From: Pseudomonas sp. CFBP 13711
GTDB lineage: Bacteria > Pseudomonadota > Gammaproteobacteria > Pseudomonadales > Pseudomonadaceae
NCBI RefSeq assembly: GCF_014842265.1
Contig: NZ_JACYVI010000001.1
Coordinates: 544,700-608,699 of the forward strand
Direction: 5' to 3'
DNA length: 64,000 nucleotides
The notes below the pieces were generated by a model. That model worked only from the letters and a program-made list of their open reading frames with translations. It was not told the origin of the DNA and did no database searches. Positions 16,860 through 26,992 of this stretch are shown piece after piece. Both the position numbers and the translations under genes were made by a program. Numbering within the stretch: position 1 is the stretch's first letter; the number at the start of each line of letters is the position of its first letter.

Positions 16860-16902
16860 TTCACCGGTCGCAGCCACTCCCGCTGAATGGGTGCGGTACC
16901 CA

Positions 16903-16994
16903 GTAGGACTGGCTTCAGCCGGGAAGAGGCCGGTATGCACACCCTCAGTTTTGCGGCGTAACGCCTGATGCCTTCCCGGCTAAAGCCGGTCCCA
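16903..16994. repeat. Inverted REP pair (REPIN)
   Basis: Two REP sequences in opposite orientation (16903-16926 and 16970-16994) flank a 43-bp spacer. They lie between the convergent ends of cpxA and the nitroreductase gene and reach its stop codon. Confidence 0.85.
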
Positions 16995-17555
16995 CTAACC
17001 CTCCCACGCGCTGACAAACTCGGCCACGTCCGGCTTTGCCGGTTCGCGGGGCGGGTTTTGCGGGGTGCCCAGGTAAAGAAAACCGACGACTTCTTCGTCT
17101 GCTGTCAGCCCCAGCCCTTCGGCGACATGGCGGGAGTAGGACAAATCCCCCGAGCGCCAGACCGCGCCAATGCCCATCGCATAAGCGGCCAGGAGGATGC
17201 CATGGGCAGCGCACCCTGCGGTGATCACTTGTTCCTTTTTCGGCACTTTGAAGTGGTCAGTCAACTTGGCGATGACCACGACCACCAAGGGCGCGCGCAA
17301 CGGCCCGTTTCTAGCCTTTTCCAGCGCTTTGGCGTCGACCTCGCCGCCTTTGTCGATCAATGCCTGGGCCAGCAAGTCTCCCATGCGGTTACGTGCGTCG
17401 CCTTCGACGGTCAGAAAGCGATAGGGCCGCAACACACCGTGGTCCGGCGCGCGCAGGGCGGCGCCAAAGAGGATCTCGCGTTGCTCGGCGTTTGGAGCGG
17501 GTTCGATCAAGCGGGGCACGGACACGCGATTAAGCAATACGTCGAGCGCTTCCAT
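16995..17555 (-). CDS. Nitroreductase family protein (YdjA-like)
   Basis: This 186-residue flavoprotein matches the short YdjA/TdcF-type nitroreductases. The FMN-binding opening RVSVPRLIEPAPN, the APDHG segment and GIGAVWRSGDLS near the C-terminal third are visible. The natural substrate is unknown; family members reduce nitro and quinone compounds with NAD(P)H. The ATG at 17555 has GGAGACGA upstream; an extension to 17618 is not family-like. Its stop overlaps the end of a REP. Confidence 0.88.
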   Translation of the reverse strand: MEALDVLLNRVSVPRLIEPAPNAEQREILFGAALRAPDHGVLRPYRFLTVEGDARNRMGDLLAQALIDKGGEVDAKALEKARNGPLRAPLVVVVIAKLTDHFKVPKKEQVITAGCAAHGILLAAYAMGIGAVWRSGDLSYSRHVAEGLGLTADEEVVGFLYLGTPQNPPREPAKPDVAEFVSAWEG

Positions 17556-17729
17556 TAAGTCGTCTCCAGGAAAAATGACGGGCCATTGTAGTGCCCTGGG
17601 TGCAGTCTTGAACTTCAATAACGATTAACCAGGGCATTTACTTACAACACTCTCGGAAATGCCTCGGTTTACACGAACGGGCCCGCGAGTAGAATGGCCG
17701 CCCTCTCACTACCTGATCAGAGCGACTGC

Positions 17730-19184
17730 ATGGCGTTGCCGACCCTCCGCATCATCGGTTTCATTATCGGCATCTTCCTGATTACCCTGGCCATCGCCAT
17801 GGTCGTGCCGATGATCACCCTGATGATCTTCCACCGCACCGCCGACATGCCGTCGTTTCTGTGGTCGAGCCTGATCACTTTCGTGTCCGGGCTGGCGCTG
17901 GTGGGTCAGGGCCGACCTGAACATGTGCACCTCCGCCCGCGGGACATGTACCTGCTCACGGTCAGCAGTTGGGTCATCGTCTGCGTCTTCGCGGCGCTGC
18001 CGTTTCTGCTCACGCAACACATCAGCTACACCGACTCCTTCTTCGAAAGCATGTCCGGCATCACCGCGACCGGCTCCACGGTGCTCAGCGGGCTGGACAC
18101 CATGTCCCCCGGCATTTTGATCTGGCGTTCGCTGCTGCACTGGCTCGGCGGCATCGGCTTCATCGGTATGGCGGTGGCGATTCTTCCGCTGTTGCGCATC
18201 GGCGGCATGCGCCTGTTCCAGACCGAGTCGTCGGACCGTTCCGAAAAAGTCATGCCGCGTTCCCACATGGTCGCCAAGTTCATCGTCCTGGTTTACCTCT
18301 GCATCACCGTGCTGGGCACGCTGGCATTCTGGTGGGCGGGCATGAGCCTGTTCGACGCGATCAACCACGCGATGTCGGCGATTTCGACCGGCGGCTTCTC
18401 CACCTCGGATCAGTCCCTGGCGAAATGGCCGCAACCCGCCGTGCATTGGGTGGCGATCGTGGTGATGATCCTCGGCGCCCTGCCGTTCACCCTGTATGTC
18501 GCGACGCTGCGGGGCAATCGCGGGGCGCTGCTCAAGGATCAGCAGGTGCAGGGCTTCCTCGTCCTGCTGCTGGTGACGTGGCTGGTGATGGGCGCCTGGT
18601 ATTGGGCGACGACCGATCTGCCGTGGTATGACGCGTTGCGTCACGTGGCGCTGAACGTGACCTCGGTGGTGACGACCACCGGCTTCGCGCTGGGGGATTA
18701 CAGCCTGTGGGGCAACTTTGCCCTGATGCTGTTTTTCTATCTGGGGTTCATCGGCGGGTGTTCAGGGTCAACGGCCGGCGGCGTGAAGGTCTTCCGCTTT
18801 CAGGTCGCTTACATCCTGCTGCGCGCCAATCTGCACCAGTTGATTCACCCACGCGCGGTGATCAAGCAGAAGTACAACGGTCACCGGCTGGACGACGAGA
18901 TCGTGCGCTCGATCCTGACCTTCTCGTTTTTCTTCACCTTCACCATCTGCCTGATCGCGCTGATGCTGTCGCTGCTGGGGCTGGACTGGATGACCGCGCT
19001 GACCGGCGCCGCCAGCACCGTGTCGGGCGTAGGACCAGGGCTGGGTGAAACCATCGGCCCGGCGGGCAATTTCTCGACGCTGCCGGATGCCGCCAAGTGG
19101 ATTCTCTCATTGGGGATGCTGCTCGGTCGGCTGGAAATCATCACGGTGCTGGTGCTATGCATCCCGGCGTTCTGGCGGCACTAG
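17730..19184 (+). CDS. trkH: Trk potassium uptake protein TrkH
   Basis: This 484-residue K+ channel-like subunit works with the cytoplasmic TrkA ring to import potassium, important in osmotic adjustment. The four filter-like re-entrant loops are readable, for example SGITATGSTVL, ISTGGFSTSD, TSVVTTTGFALGDY and STVSGVGPGLG. Ten or so membrane segments are present. The ATG at 17730 gives the usual length. TrkA is not in the window. Confidence 0.95.
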   Translation: MALPTLRIIGFIIGIFLITLAIAMVVPMITLMIFHRTADMPSFLWSSLITFVSGLALVGQGRPEHVHLRPRDMYLLTVSSWVIVCVFAALPFLLTQHISYTDSFFESMSGITATGSTVLSGLDTMSPGILIWRSLLHWLGGIGFIGMAVAILPLLRIGGMRLFQTESSDRSEKVMPRSHMVAKFIVLVYLCITVLGTLAFWWAGMSLFDAINHAMSAISTGGFSTSDQSLAKWPQPAVHWVAIVVMILGALPFTLYVATLRGNRGALLKDQQVQGFLVLLLVTWLVMGAWYWATTDLPWYDALRHVALNVTSVVTTTGFALGDYSLWGNFALMLFFYLGFIGGCSGSTAGGVKVFRFQVAYILLRANLHQLIHPRAVIKQKYNGHRLDDEIVRSILTFSFFFTFTICLIALMLSLLGLDWMTALTGAASTVSGVGPGLGETIGPAGNFSTLPDAAKWILSLGMLLGRLEIITVLVLCIPAFWRH

Positions 19185-19300
19185 AACACTGCGGGCCGGG
19201 CAATGTGGTTCGCGAAGCTGTGAGAAATTTCGCGGCGAGCGGCGGAGGCTGGACTAAGCTCAGCCAATACCCTGCCTCGGAGCACAGTTTTGTGGAAACA

Positions 19301-19603
19301 ATGAAGCGTTTCGACCGATTCGCAGACTTCTATCCGTACTACCTGCAGGAACACCGCGACAGCACCTGCCGCCGTTTGCATTTCATCGGTACAAGCCTGG
19401 TTATCCTGATCCTGACATTCGCAGTGCTCAGCGCTAGCTGGACGTTGTTATGGGTCTTGCCGCTGGCGGGCTACACCTTCGCCTGGGTCGGCCATTTCTT
19501 TTTCGAGAAAAACCGCCCGGCCACGTTCAAGCATCCGTTCTACAGCCTGCTCGGCGATTTCGTGATGTACAAGGACATGCTCAGGGGCAAAGTGCCGTTT
19601 TGA
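19301..19603 (+). CDS. DUF962/Mpo1-like membrane protein
   Basis: This 100-residue protein carries the family sequence YYLQEHRDSTCRRLHFIGT followed by two hydrophobic segments and GHFFFEKNRPATFKHP. Yeast Mpo1 of this family is a fatty-acid alpha-dioxygenase with catalytic histidines, and H in EHRD, LHFIG and VGHFF are conserved here. The start is uncertain: GTG at 19292 has better-spaced CGGAG, ATG at 19301 gives the commonly seen N-terminus MKRF. Confidence 0.85.
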   Translation: MKRFDRFADFYPYYLQEHRDSTCRRLHFIGTSLVILILTFAVLSASWTLLWVLPLAGYTFAWVGHFFFEKNRPATFKHPFYSLLGDFVMYKDMLRGKVPF

Positions 19604-19672
19604 TCGGCACTCCCTCGGCATCACTTATGACGCCTTGCAGCCACCCCGATTGAGCTACAAAGCGGCTGGCGC

Positions 19673-20491
19673 TCAGACCGTTTCGCCCACTGGTTCAGGC
19701 GCTTGCGGGCTTTTGGCTTTGACGTGTGCATCGGCCAGCCGGAACAGCTCGATCGTGCCATCCCAATGTTCGATCAAGGCCGTGCAGGACTCCACCCAGT
19801 CGCCGCAGTTGAGGTATTCCACGCCGCCCACCTGACGGATCTCGGCGTGGTGAATATGTCCGCACACCACCCCGTCCAGCCCGCGCTTGACGCACTCATG
19901 GGCGATGGCTTCCTCGAAGTCGCTGATGAAGCTCACGGCCGTCTTGACCTTGTGCTTCAAGTACGCCGACAGCGACCAATAGCCGTAACCGTATTTGGCG
20001 CGCCAGTGGTTGAGCCAGCGATTGAGGGTCAGGGTGAATTCGTAGGCCGAATCGCCAAGGAAGGCGAGCCAGCGATGGTAGCGGGTAATGACGTCGAACT
20101 GGTCACCGTGGATCACCAGCAGCCGACGACCATCGGCGGTCAGGTGCACGGCTTCATCGACCAGCTGGATATTGCCCAGAATGAGTTTTGAATAGCGGCG
20201 CAGGAATTCGTCGTGGTTGCCGGTGACGTAGATGACTTCCGTACCACGCTTGCTCATGGTCAGCAGGCGGCGGATGACGTTGGTGTGGGCCTGCGGCCAG
20301 TACATGCCGCCGCGCATCTTCCAGCCGTCGATGATGTCGCCGACCAGGTACACCTTGTCGGCATGGTATTGCTTGAGAAATCCGGAGAGGTGTTCGGCCT
20401 GGCAGTCACGGGTTCCCAGGTGCACATCGGAGATCCACAAGGTCCGGACACGTTGCTTACGGCTGGGTTTCACGTTCTCGGCAATGCTCAT
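19673..20491 (-). CDS. LpxH-like metallophosphoesterase
   Basis: This 272-residue calcineurin-like phosphoesterase has all five metal motifs: ISDVHLG, VGDIIDGW, TGNHDEF, IHGDQFD and GHIHHAEI. It belongs to the UDP-2,3-diacylglucosamine diphosphatase-like group, but is longer than the true LpxH (~240) and probably is a paralog; its exact substrate cannot be read. The ATG at 20491 follows GGAGGT and gives MSIAENVKPS. It would act at the cytoplasmic face of the inner membrane. Confidence 0.82.
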   Translation of the reverse strand: MSIAENVKPSRKQRVRTLWISDVHLGTRDCQAEHLSGFLKQYHADKVYLVGDIIDGWKMRGGMYWPQAHTNVIRRLLTMSKRGTEVIYVTGNHDEFLRRYSKLILGNIQLVDEAVHLTADGRRLLVIHGDQFDVITRYHRWLAFLGDSAYEFTLTLNRWLNHWRAKYGYGYWSLSAYLKHKVKTAVSFISDFEEAIAHECVKRGLDGVVCGHIHHAEIRQVGGVEYLNCGDWVESCTALIEHWDGTIELFRLADAHVKAKSPQAPEPVGETV

Positions 20492-20611
20492 GGACCACCT
20501 CCACTTGGGTTTTCCCAAGCGTGGACGTGGTCGGTGATATGAACATGACGACCGTGTTTAGCTTTGATGACACGGCCTACGGATTAACACTTTGCGACAG
20601 CCGATGCGCAT

Positions 20612-20908
20612 TCAGGTGTCGAGGCCGGCGTGACGATCGTTGTGCCCCAGGTCCCGGGCCGGATCAATCTGGTCGCGCACCCGCTGCTTGAGTACCTTGG
20701 CCTCGGGAAACCCGCCGTCGGCCTTGCGCTCCCAGATCTGCACATCATCGCAGGTGATGCGGAACACACCGCCGGTGCCCGGGATCAGCGACACCTTGCC
20801 GAGGTCATCGGTGAAGGTGCTCAACAACTCCTGAGCCAGCCAGGCGGCACGCAACAGCCATTGGCATTGCGTGCAGTAGGTGATGGTGATTTCAGGCTTG
20901 GCGGACAT
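20612..20908 (-). CDS. SelT/SelW/SelH family (Rdx) thioredoxin-fold protein
   Basis: This 98-residue protein has the CxxC redox motif (ITYCTQCQW) directly after the first strand and the GTGGVFRI element typical of the Rdx family. Bacterial members use Cys where animal ones may use selenocysteine. The role is unknown, presumably thiol redox. It lies 3 bp after the FimV-like stop codon on the same strand and is probably co-transcribed. Confidence 0.9.
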   Translation of the reverse strand: MSAKPEITITYCTQCQWLLRAAWLAQELLSTFTDDLGKVSLIPGTGGVFRITCDDVQIWERKADGGFPEAKVLKQRVRDQIDPARDLGHNDRHAGLDT

Positions 20909-20911
20909 CGG

Positions 20912-23239
20912 TCAGCCCAACCCTGCCAGCAGATCACGGGCCGTTTGCTGGGGGCCGTCGGCAGAGCCGTCGATCACTTCCTGCAACAGCCGGCGGGCTC
21001 CGTCGATGTTGCCTTCATCAATCAGAACCTGCGCCTCATTGATCTTGCTCAGCGGTTCTTCGTCCAGGCTCAGCAAATCGAAACCGCCCTCCTCGATCAT
21101 GAAGCTGTCGAGAAAAGCGTCGTCCAGCAAATCGCTGTTGCTCTGCACGACGGCTGCCGGACCCGGTTCGAACTGGACGTCCATTTCCGGCGGCGTTTCC
21201 TCTTCGGCAAAATCGCTGAGGAACTGCTCTTCCGGCATCTCGAAAACCTCAGGCAGTTGCGTCAGGTCGGACGAGAACGACGTGTCCAGTTCAGGTTCGG
21301 CCTCGGGCGCCGGCGCGGGCTTGCGGGGAGCGGGCTTGCTGTCGAACGGATCAACCAGATCCCAGTCGGCGTCCATGGAGAGATCGTCGAGGTTGAGCTG
21401 GAAATCGTCGGCAGGGTCAACCGGGTTCAGCGATGCGGCCGTATTTTCGTCCAGCTGGGCGGGCTCTGTCAGGCTGAGCTCTGGGTGGTCGTCTGATGCT
21501 TGACTGGCCGAGGCTGTTTGACTGGCCAGCACCGCGGCTGCACCCAGCGCCGCCGCAGGCGCTGCCGCCGAGGTCATGGGAGGCGAGGCGACTGGCGCGG
21601 ACGGCCGTTCGGGAGCAACGGGCTCGGGCTTCAGTTTCGGATAGCGGCTGCGGATGTCCTGGAGCTTCTGCCCATCGACGCCCTGGCTCAGCAGAACCTT
21701 TTCTTCTTCGTCATACCCTTCCACGTCGCCCTGCTCGCCGAGCAGTTCAAGGATGCGCAGGCGGACATCGGTACGCTCGGGCTGTTTGTCCAACGCGTCG
21801 CGCAGAATGGCCAGCGCTTCGGCGAAACGACCGTAGGCGATGTAGATGCTTGCACCATCCAGCGCGTCGGTGGCGGCACCCGCCAGGCGCTGGCCGGCAG
21901 GCGCTGCCGAGGCTGGACGCGCCGCAGTAACAGCCGGCACTTCGAAGACCGGCGTGACCGTCGCGGCAGGCCTGACCACTGGCTCGACAGGCACGGGCTC
22001 AAGGGCCCGCTGATTTTTGATCCGGTTGCGGCGCACCGACCAGGCCAGCGCAAGGAGCAGCAACACCACCAGAAGCGCCGCCAGAATCGACGTCCAGGGA
22101 AAGTCATCGTCCACGGCGGCAACCGGCACCGGCGTCGGCGCTGGTGCGGGAGTGGCTATCGGAGCTGGCGCTGTAGCGGGAGTCGCAGTCGTCACCGCCC
22201 CTGCCGTCGGAGCAGCGGGCGCAGGTTTGGCCGACTGCGCCTTGAGTTCGGCGAGCTGGGTCTGCAGTTCGATGATCTGCTTGTCCTTGTCGGCCTCTTC
22301 GACGGTGGACGTCTGGACTTGCTGTTTGAGGTCGTCCAGCGTTTTGTTCAATTGCTGGTTTTCCAGTGCCGTCGCCGACAACTGATCGACCGCGTTCTGG
22401 TTCGCCGGGGTAGACGTCGAGGTGGAAGCTGCTGCCGAGGGGTTGCTGCCTGCAGCGGCGGGCGCACTGGCGGTCTTCGGTTCAACGGCGTTGTCCGGCA
22501 GCAAAAGGCTCTGACCGACCTTTAACTGGCTGCGCTCGCCATTGGGAAACGCTTGCGGATTGAGCGCCACCACACCTTTTATCAACTCGGCAGAAGAGGT
22601 CTTGCTGCCCGGCGCCTGTACCTGACGGGCAATACCCGCCAGGGTGTCGCCGGACACAACCGTGTAATGCTTGCCTTGTCGAGCCTGGGGCGGCGCAACC
22701 GGCAGACGCGACTCATCATTCTTCGCGCTGGCCGCCGGCGATTGAGTACGGCTGCGCGTCGCGGCGAGTCCCGTGGGCGATGTCGGCGGGTCGAGCAACA
22801 CGGTGTATTCATGCAGCTGGTCGCCGTTAGGCCGTACCAGCCTGACGAGGAAATTCAAATAAGGCTCGGTGACTGCCTTGTGCGATTCGATGTGAATCAC
22901 ACTGCGGTTGCCACGGATCACCGGGGTGAAACGCAGGTCGTTGAGAAAGAACACGCGTTCAACGCCAGCCTTGGTGAAGGCCTCGGGCGGCGCGAGCCCA
23001 ACGACGATTTCCTCGGGACTCAGCCCACCCGCTTCGATCAATTCGATATCGGCATTGAAGGGTTGCCCGAGGGCGGAATGCAGGCTGATCTCGCCCAGCC
23101 CCAGCGCAGCCGCCACGGAGCTGTGCAGCAACGCGGCCGAAGCAAGACCGATGGCGAGCAAACCCGAACGAAGACCTGACTGAACGCGAAGGGGCGCATC
23201 TCCTTCGCGACGACTACCGGCCTGAAAACTCTTCCGCAT
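20912..23239 (-). CDS. FimV-family paralog (LysM, one membrane span, C-terminal FimV domain)
   Basis: This 775-residue protein begins with a signal sequence, then the FimV N-terminal GLGEISLHSALGQPFNADIEL region. A LysM peptidoglycan-binding domain is near residues 190-245 (HYTVVSGDTLAGIA), a coiled-coil stretch near 300-340, one membrane span near 380-400, and TPR-like repeats near 460-505. The C-terminal ~50 residues have the FimV cap (INEAQVLIDEGNIDGARRLL). FimV organises polar pilus and cAMP functions in P. aeruginosa; this shorter paralog beside marR and recQ is distinct and of unknown role. The ATG at 23239 has AAGGG upstream. Confidence 0.85.
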   Translation of the reverse strand: MRKSFQAGSRREGDAPLRVQSGLRSGLLAIGLASAALLHSSVAAALGLGEISLHSALGQPFNADIELIEAGGLSPEEIVVGLAPPEAFTKAGVERVFFLNDLRFTPVIRGNRSVIHIESHKAVTEPYLNFLVRLVRPNGDQLHEYTVLLDPPTSPTGLAATRSRTQSPAASAKNDESRLPVAPPQARQGKHYTVVSGDTLAGIARQVQAPGSKTSSAELIKGVVALNPQAFPNGERSQLKVGQSLLLPDNAVEPKTASAPAAAGSNPSAAASTSTSTPANQNAVDQLSATALENQQLNKTLDDLKQQVQTSTVEEADKDKQIIELQTQLAELKAQSAKPAPAAPTAGAVTTATPATAPAPIATPAPAPTPVPVAAVDDDFPWTSILAALLVVLLLLALAWSVRRNRIKNQRALEPVPVEPVVRPAATVTPVFEVPAVTAARPASAAPAGQRLAGAATDALDGASIYIAYGRFAEALAILRDALDKQPERTDVRLRILELLGEQGDVEGYDEEEKVLLSQGVDGQKLQDIRSRYPKLKPEPVAPERPSAPVASPPMTSAAAPAAALGAAAVLASQTASASQASDDHPELSLTEPAQLDENTAASLNPVDPADDFQLNLDDLSMDADWDLVDPFDSKPAPRKPAPAPEAEPELDTSFSSDLTQLPEVFEMPEEQFLSDFAEEETPPEMDVQFEPGPAAVVQSNSDLLDDAFLDSFMIEEGGFDLLSLDEEPLSKINEAQVLIDEGNIDGARRLLQEVIDGSADGPQQTARDLLAGLG

Positions 23240-23382
23240 GCGAACCCTTTTGAAGACGAGGCAGGCTTCCCTGCACATTCGGTACGCCCGGACACGTCAT
23301 CCGGGCATCATCAGTATGGGTGCAAATAGAACAGGATGTTTCGCCCGCATCAATGTATTTGTCGCGGGCGTTCGCGCGGTTT

Positions 23383-23817
23383 TCAGGATTTTTCGAGATT
23401 GGCGAGGATTTTCGAATGAACGCGCATGCACATGAGCAGTTCTTCTTCATCGATGCCGGCAAACAACTCGTGGCGCAACGCAGTGGCGATGGTTTCAATT
23501 TTCTCGATCAACGGCCGCGCTGTGTCGCAGAGAACGATCTTCTTCGCCCGACGATCTTCGAGCACTGCCTGCCGCAGAACCAGCCCCTGATTTTCCAGAC
23601 TGTCCAGCAACCGTGCCAGGGTCGGCCCTTCAACGCCCACGCTCTGGGCCAGTTCACGCTGGGTCGGCGGCGTTTTGAAACGGGCCAGATGCAGTAAAAC
23701 CAGCCAGCGCGCCTGGGACAATCCCAGGTCAGCCAGCCGGCGATCCAGCTCGGCACGCCAGCCCCGGGACATATGGGCTAGCTGCATGCCAAAGCGGTGT
23801 TCTTCGGTTAACGGCAT
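23383..23817 (-). CDS. MarR family transcriptional regulator
   Basis: This 144-residue winged-helix regulator shows the MarR core: QARWLVLLHLARF, TQRELAQSVGVEGPTLARLLDSLE for the recognition helix, and the wing DRRAKKIVLCD. The family usually senses phenolic ligands or oxidants. Neighbouring fimV-like and recQ point the same way, giving no clear target. Similar genes between a FimV paralog and recQ occur in P. aeruginosa as I recall. Confidence 0.9.
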   Translation of the reverse strand: MPLTEEHRFGMQLAHMSRGWRAELDRRLADLGLSQARWLVLLHLARFKTPPTQRELAQSVGVEGPTLARLLDSLENQGLVLRQAVLEDRRAKKIVLCDTARPLIEKIETIATALRHELFAGIDEEELLMCMRVHSKILANLEKS

Positions 23818-23992
23818 AGGTAACTCGATGGTTAAAGGCGATTCCTAATTAATAGGCAGCTAACCATGGAGCCCGGCATGAGGCAAGCGCCTGGACACGG
23901 TGATTCGTCGCACAGGCCGGGATGCGGCGGGTATGCCTTTGAAGTGCCTTGAACTGCTTGAACGTTTGCAGCCGGCCGCGGTGGGAGCCGGG

Positions 23993-26119
23993 TTAAACCT
24001 CGAATTCCGACTGCAACGCCGCGCGCACGCAATACAGCACCCCTTCGGGAACACGGCCGGTGAACAGCTCGGCAATGGCGGCAACGGGGGGCAGTTCGCC
24101 TTCGCCGTCGAGGAACGCGTCCTGAATCTCGGTCATCAGGTCCTCGGGCAGGTCCAGCGCCTGATCCAGCGAAAGCTGCTGTTTGCCGATCGCTTCGGCG
24201 AGCATCGTATAGACGTTCTTCTCCGAGCACTGCAGTTGCCCGGCGATCTGCATCGGCGTCATGCCCGCGCGAGCGAGGCTGATGAGTTCATGCCGCACAT
24301 CGGCGACCACACGCGGCGCGGGTGCAGCACCGCCAAGCACTTCGAGGAAGGCCTCGCCGTAACGCTCCAGCTTGCGCGCGCCCACCCCGCTGACCCGGCC
24401 CATTTCGGCCATGGTGCCCGGCTGGCTGCGAAGCATTTCCAGCAAGGTTGAATCCGGGAAGATGACATACGGCGGCACGCCATGTTCTTCCGCCAGTTTG
24501 CGCCGCAACGTACGCAGCGCTTCCCACTGTTCGCGCTCTTCGCCGCGCACCAGCTGGCTCGCCGGGCTGCCGGAAGCTTTCGCGGTGGTCTGCGGTTTCA
24601 GGTCACGGCGTAACTGCAAGGTGACTTCACCACGCAACAGCGGTCGGCATGTGTCGCTCAGGCGCAGGCCGCCGTAGCCTTCCAGATCGATGTCCGCCAG
24701 ACCGCGCGCCACCAGCTGTCGGAATAATGAACGCCACTCGCCTTCGCTGCGGCTTTTGCCGACACCGAACACCGCCAGCTTCTGATGACCGAAGCTCTGG
24801 ACCTTGTCGTTTTCCTTGCCCAGCAAGACATCGACCAGATGGCCCACACCGTAGCGCTGGCCGGTTCGGTAGATCGCTGACAGCGCCTGTCGCGCGGGTT
24901 CGGTGGCGTCCCAGGTCTGCACACCATCGACGCAGTTGTCACAATGCCCACAGGGGTTGGGCATGATTTCGTCGAAGTAGGCGAGCAGCGACTGACGCCG
25001 GCAGCGTGTTTCTTCACACAGCGCCAGCATCGCGTCGAGCTTGTGCTGCTCGACGCGCTTGTGGCGCTCGTCGCCTTCGGAGTTCTGCAGCATCTGCTTG
25101 AGCATCAGGACGTCTTGCAGACCGTATGCCATCCACGCATCGGCCGGCAGACCGTCGCGCCCTGCCCGGCCCGTCTCCTGGTAGTAGGCTTCCAGCGATT
25201 TGGGCAGATCCATGTGCGCCACGAACCGCACGTTGGGTTTGTCGATGCCCATGCCGAATGCAATCGTGGCAACCATGATCAGCCCTTCCTCATTGAGGAA
25301 GCGCCGTTGATTGCCGGAGCGGGTCTCGATGGGCAAGCCGGCGTGGTAGGGCAGCGCCGGATAGCCGTTGTCGCTGAGGAACGCCGCGGTCTCTTCGACC
25401 TTTTTGCGCGACAGGCAATAAACAATGCCGGCGTCGCTGCGCCGCTCGGACAGAAACGCCAGCAACTGCTTGCGCGGCTGTTCCTTGGGCACGATGCGGT
25501 AAAAAATATTCGGGCGATCGAAACTCGACAGGAAGCGCTCGGCGTTCTGCAGGTGCAGACGCTCGACGATCTCTTCGCGGGTGCGCTTGTCGGCCGTGGC
25601 GGTCAGGGCAATGCGCGGCACGTCCGGGAACAGCTCGGCCAGTTGCCCCAGCTGCAGGTATTCCGGACGGAAATCATGCCCCCACTGCGACACGCAGTGG
25701 GCTTCGTCGATGGCGAACAGGGCGATTTTGAGGTTCTGCAGAAACGACAGCATGCGCGGCTGGACCAGACGCTCCGGCGCCAGGTACAGCATCTTGATTT
25801 CGCCCAGGCGAATGCGGTTGGCGAGGTCGCGCTGTTGTTCGGCGCTGAGCGTGGAATTCAGCGCGGCGGCTGAAACACCGAGTTCTTCCAGCGTCGCCAC
25901 CTGATCGTCCATCAACGCAATGAGCGGCGAAACCACCACCGCGAGGCCGTCGCGCAACAGGCCCGGCACCTGGAAACACAGGGATTTGCCGCCCCCGGTG
26001 GGCATCAGCACCAATGCATCACCGCCACTGGCCACGCGCTCGATAATGGCACCCTGGCGACCACGGAAGCTGTCGTAGCCGAAGATGTCTTTAAGTACGC
26101 GTTGAGCCTGGTCGAGCAT
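23993..26119 (-). CDS. recQ: ATP-dependent DNA helicase RecQ
   Basis: This 708-residue 3'-5' helicase acts in recombination and replication-fork repair. Motifs: Walker [15 protein letters not shown] with [13 protein letters not shown], the aromatic-rich loop, helicase motif VI (ETGRAGRDG), the zinc-binding cysteines of the RQC domain (CEETRC and CGHCDNC), and an HRDC domain near the C-terminus. The ATG at 26119 yields [19 protein letters not shown]; the longer frame is not conserved. It is divergent from yecA. Confidence 0.96.
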   Translation of the reverse strand: MLDQAQRVLKDIFGYDSFRGRQGAIIERVASGGDALVLMPTGGGKSLCFQVPGLLRDGLAVVVSPLIALMDDQVATLEELGVSAAALNSTLSAEQQRDLANRIRLGEIKMLYLAPERLVQPRMLSFLQNLKIALFAIDEAHCVSQWGHDFRPEYLQLGQLAELFPDVPRIALTATADKRTREEIVERLHLQNAERFLSSFDRPNIFYRIVPKEQPRKQLLAFLSERRSDAGIVYCLSRKKVEETAAFLSDNGYPALPYHAGLPIETRSGNQRRFLNEEGLIMVATIAFGMGIDKPNVRFVAHMDLPKSLEAYYQETGRAGRDGLPADAWMAYGLQDVLMLKQMLQNSEGDERHKRVEQHKLDAMLALCEETRCRRQSLLAYFDEIMPNPCGHCDNCVDGVQTWDATEPARQALSAIYRTGQRYGVGHLVDVLLGKENDKVQSFGHQKLAVFGVGKSRSEGEWRSLFRQLVARGLADIDLEGYGGLRLSDTCRPLLRGEVTLQLRRDLKPQTTAKASGSPASQLVRGEEREQWEALRTLRRKLAEEHGVPPYVIFPDSTLLEMLRSQPGTMAEMGRVSGVGARKLERYGEAFLEVLGGAAPAPRVVADVRHELISLARAGMTPMQIAGQLQCSEKNVYTMLAEAIGKQQLSLDQALDLPEDLMTEIQDAFLDGEGELPPVAAIAELFTGRVPEGVLYCVRAALQSEFEV

Positions 26120-26329
26120 AAGTACCCCGGATGGTGCCGCAACAGCGGTCGAGAATCGCTGTGGAAATCGCAAAGCGCGGCAGTATACCGGAGCGCTCCG
26201 ACAGATTGGACAGCGGTGACACCGGCGGTCGAAATTAACCGGAATACCGATTCCAGTGGCCTCGCCGCTGGCGCCGGGCGCCCTCAGGGCCTAGAATTCA
26301 GCATCGTTTATTCCCAAGGTAGTCTGTCA

Positions 26330-26917
26330 ATGTCCTTCGCTGAGCAATTACACCGCCTGCAAGCCTTCCTCGATGCCGATGAGCTGCATGACGAAGCGCT
26401 GGACTACGTAGCCGCCCACGGCTATCTGACCGCGCTGTCCATTTGCGCCGAAACCGTGCCGGATCGCGAGTGGATCGACGCACTGTTCGCCGAGCCCCCG
26501 CACTACGCTGACAAAGCGCAGCACGAGGAAATCGAAGCCACCCTGATCCAGCTCAAGGCGCACATCGCTCGTCAGCTGGCGTCGGACGAAGAGTTCGAAT
26601 TGCCGTGCGATCTCGACCTGGGCGATGACCCCGACGACTCCGAGCTGCGTGGCTGGTGCATCGGTTTCATGGAAGGCGTGTTCCTGCGCGAATCCGCCTG
26701 GTTCGAGAACGACGAAGAGGAAGTCAGCGAGATGCTGTTGCCGATCATGGTCGGTTCCGGTCTCTTCGATGAACAGCCAGAGTTCGCCGACATCGCCGCC
26801 GATGCCAACCTGATGGACGACATGATCGTGCAGATCCCGGAAGCGCTGACCGCGCTGTATCTGCTGCTTCAAGCCCCGGATGAAAAGCCGGCGATCCTCA
26901 AGCCGCGCCACCACTAA
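26330..26917 (+). CDS. YecA family protein (UPF0149)
   Basis: This 195-residue acidic, helical protein matches the UPF0149/YecA core: DEALDYVAAHGYLTAL, the EEFELPCDLDLGDD stretch, RGWCIGFMEGVFLR and the LLPIMVGSGLF segment. It lacks the C-terminal SEC-C zinc motif seen in some members. Function is unknown. ATG at 26330 gives MSFAEQLHRL. It is convergent with pap and ends before a strong hairpin. Confidence 0.9.
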   Translation: MSFAEQLHRLQAFLDADELHDEALDYVAAHGYLTALSICAETVPDREWIDALFAEPPHYADKAQHEEIEATLIQLKAHIARQLASDEEFELPCDLDLGDDPDDSELRGWCIGFMEGVFLRESAWFENDEEEVSEMLLPIMVGSGLFDEQPEFADIAADANLMDDMIVQIPEALTALYLLLQAPDEKPAILKPRHH

Positions 26918-26954
26918 GCTCGACAATAACGTCCCACCGTTACCGATTGAGAAG

Positions 26955-26980
26955 CGTACGAGCCGACTCCGGCTCGTACG
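26955..26980. terminator. Perfect 11-bp hairpin between yecA and pap
   Basis: CGTACGAGCCG-ACTC-CGGCTCGTACG lies between the convergent genes. There is little T-tract, but position and stability suggest a shared terminator. Confidence 0.65.
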
Positions 26981-26992
26981 TCCCCCTCCCTG

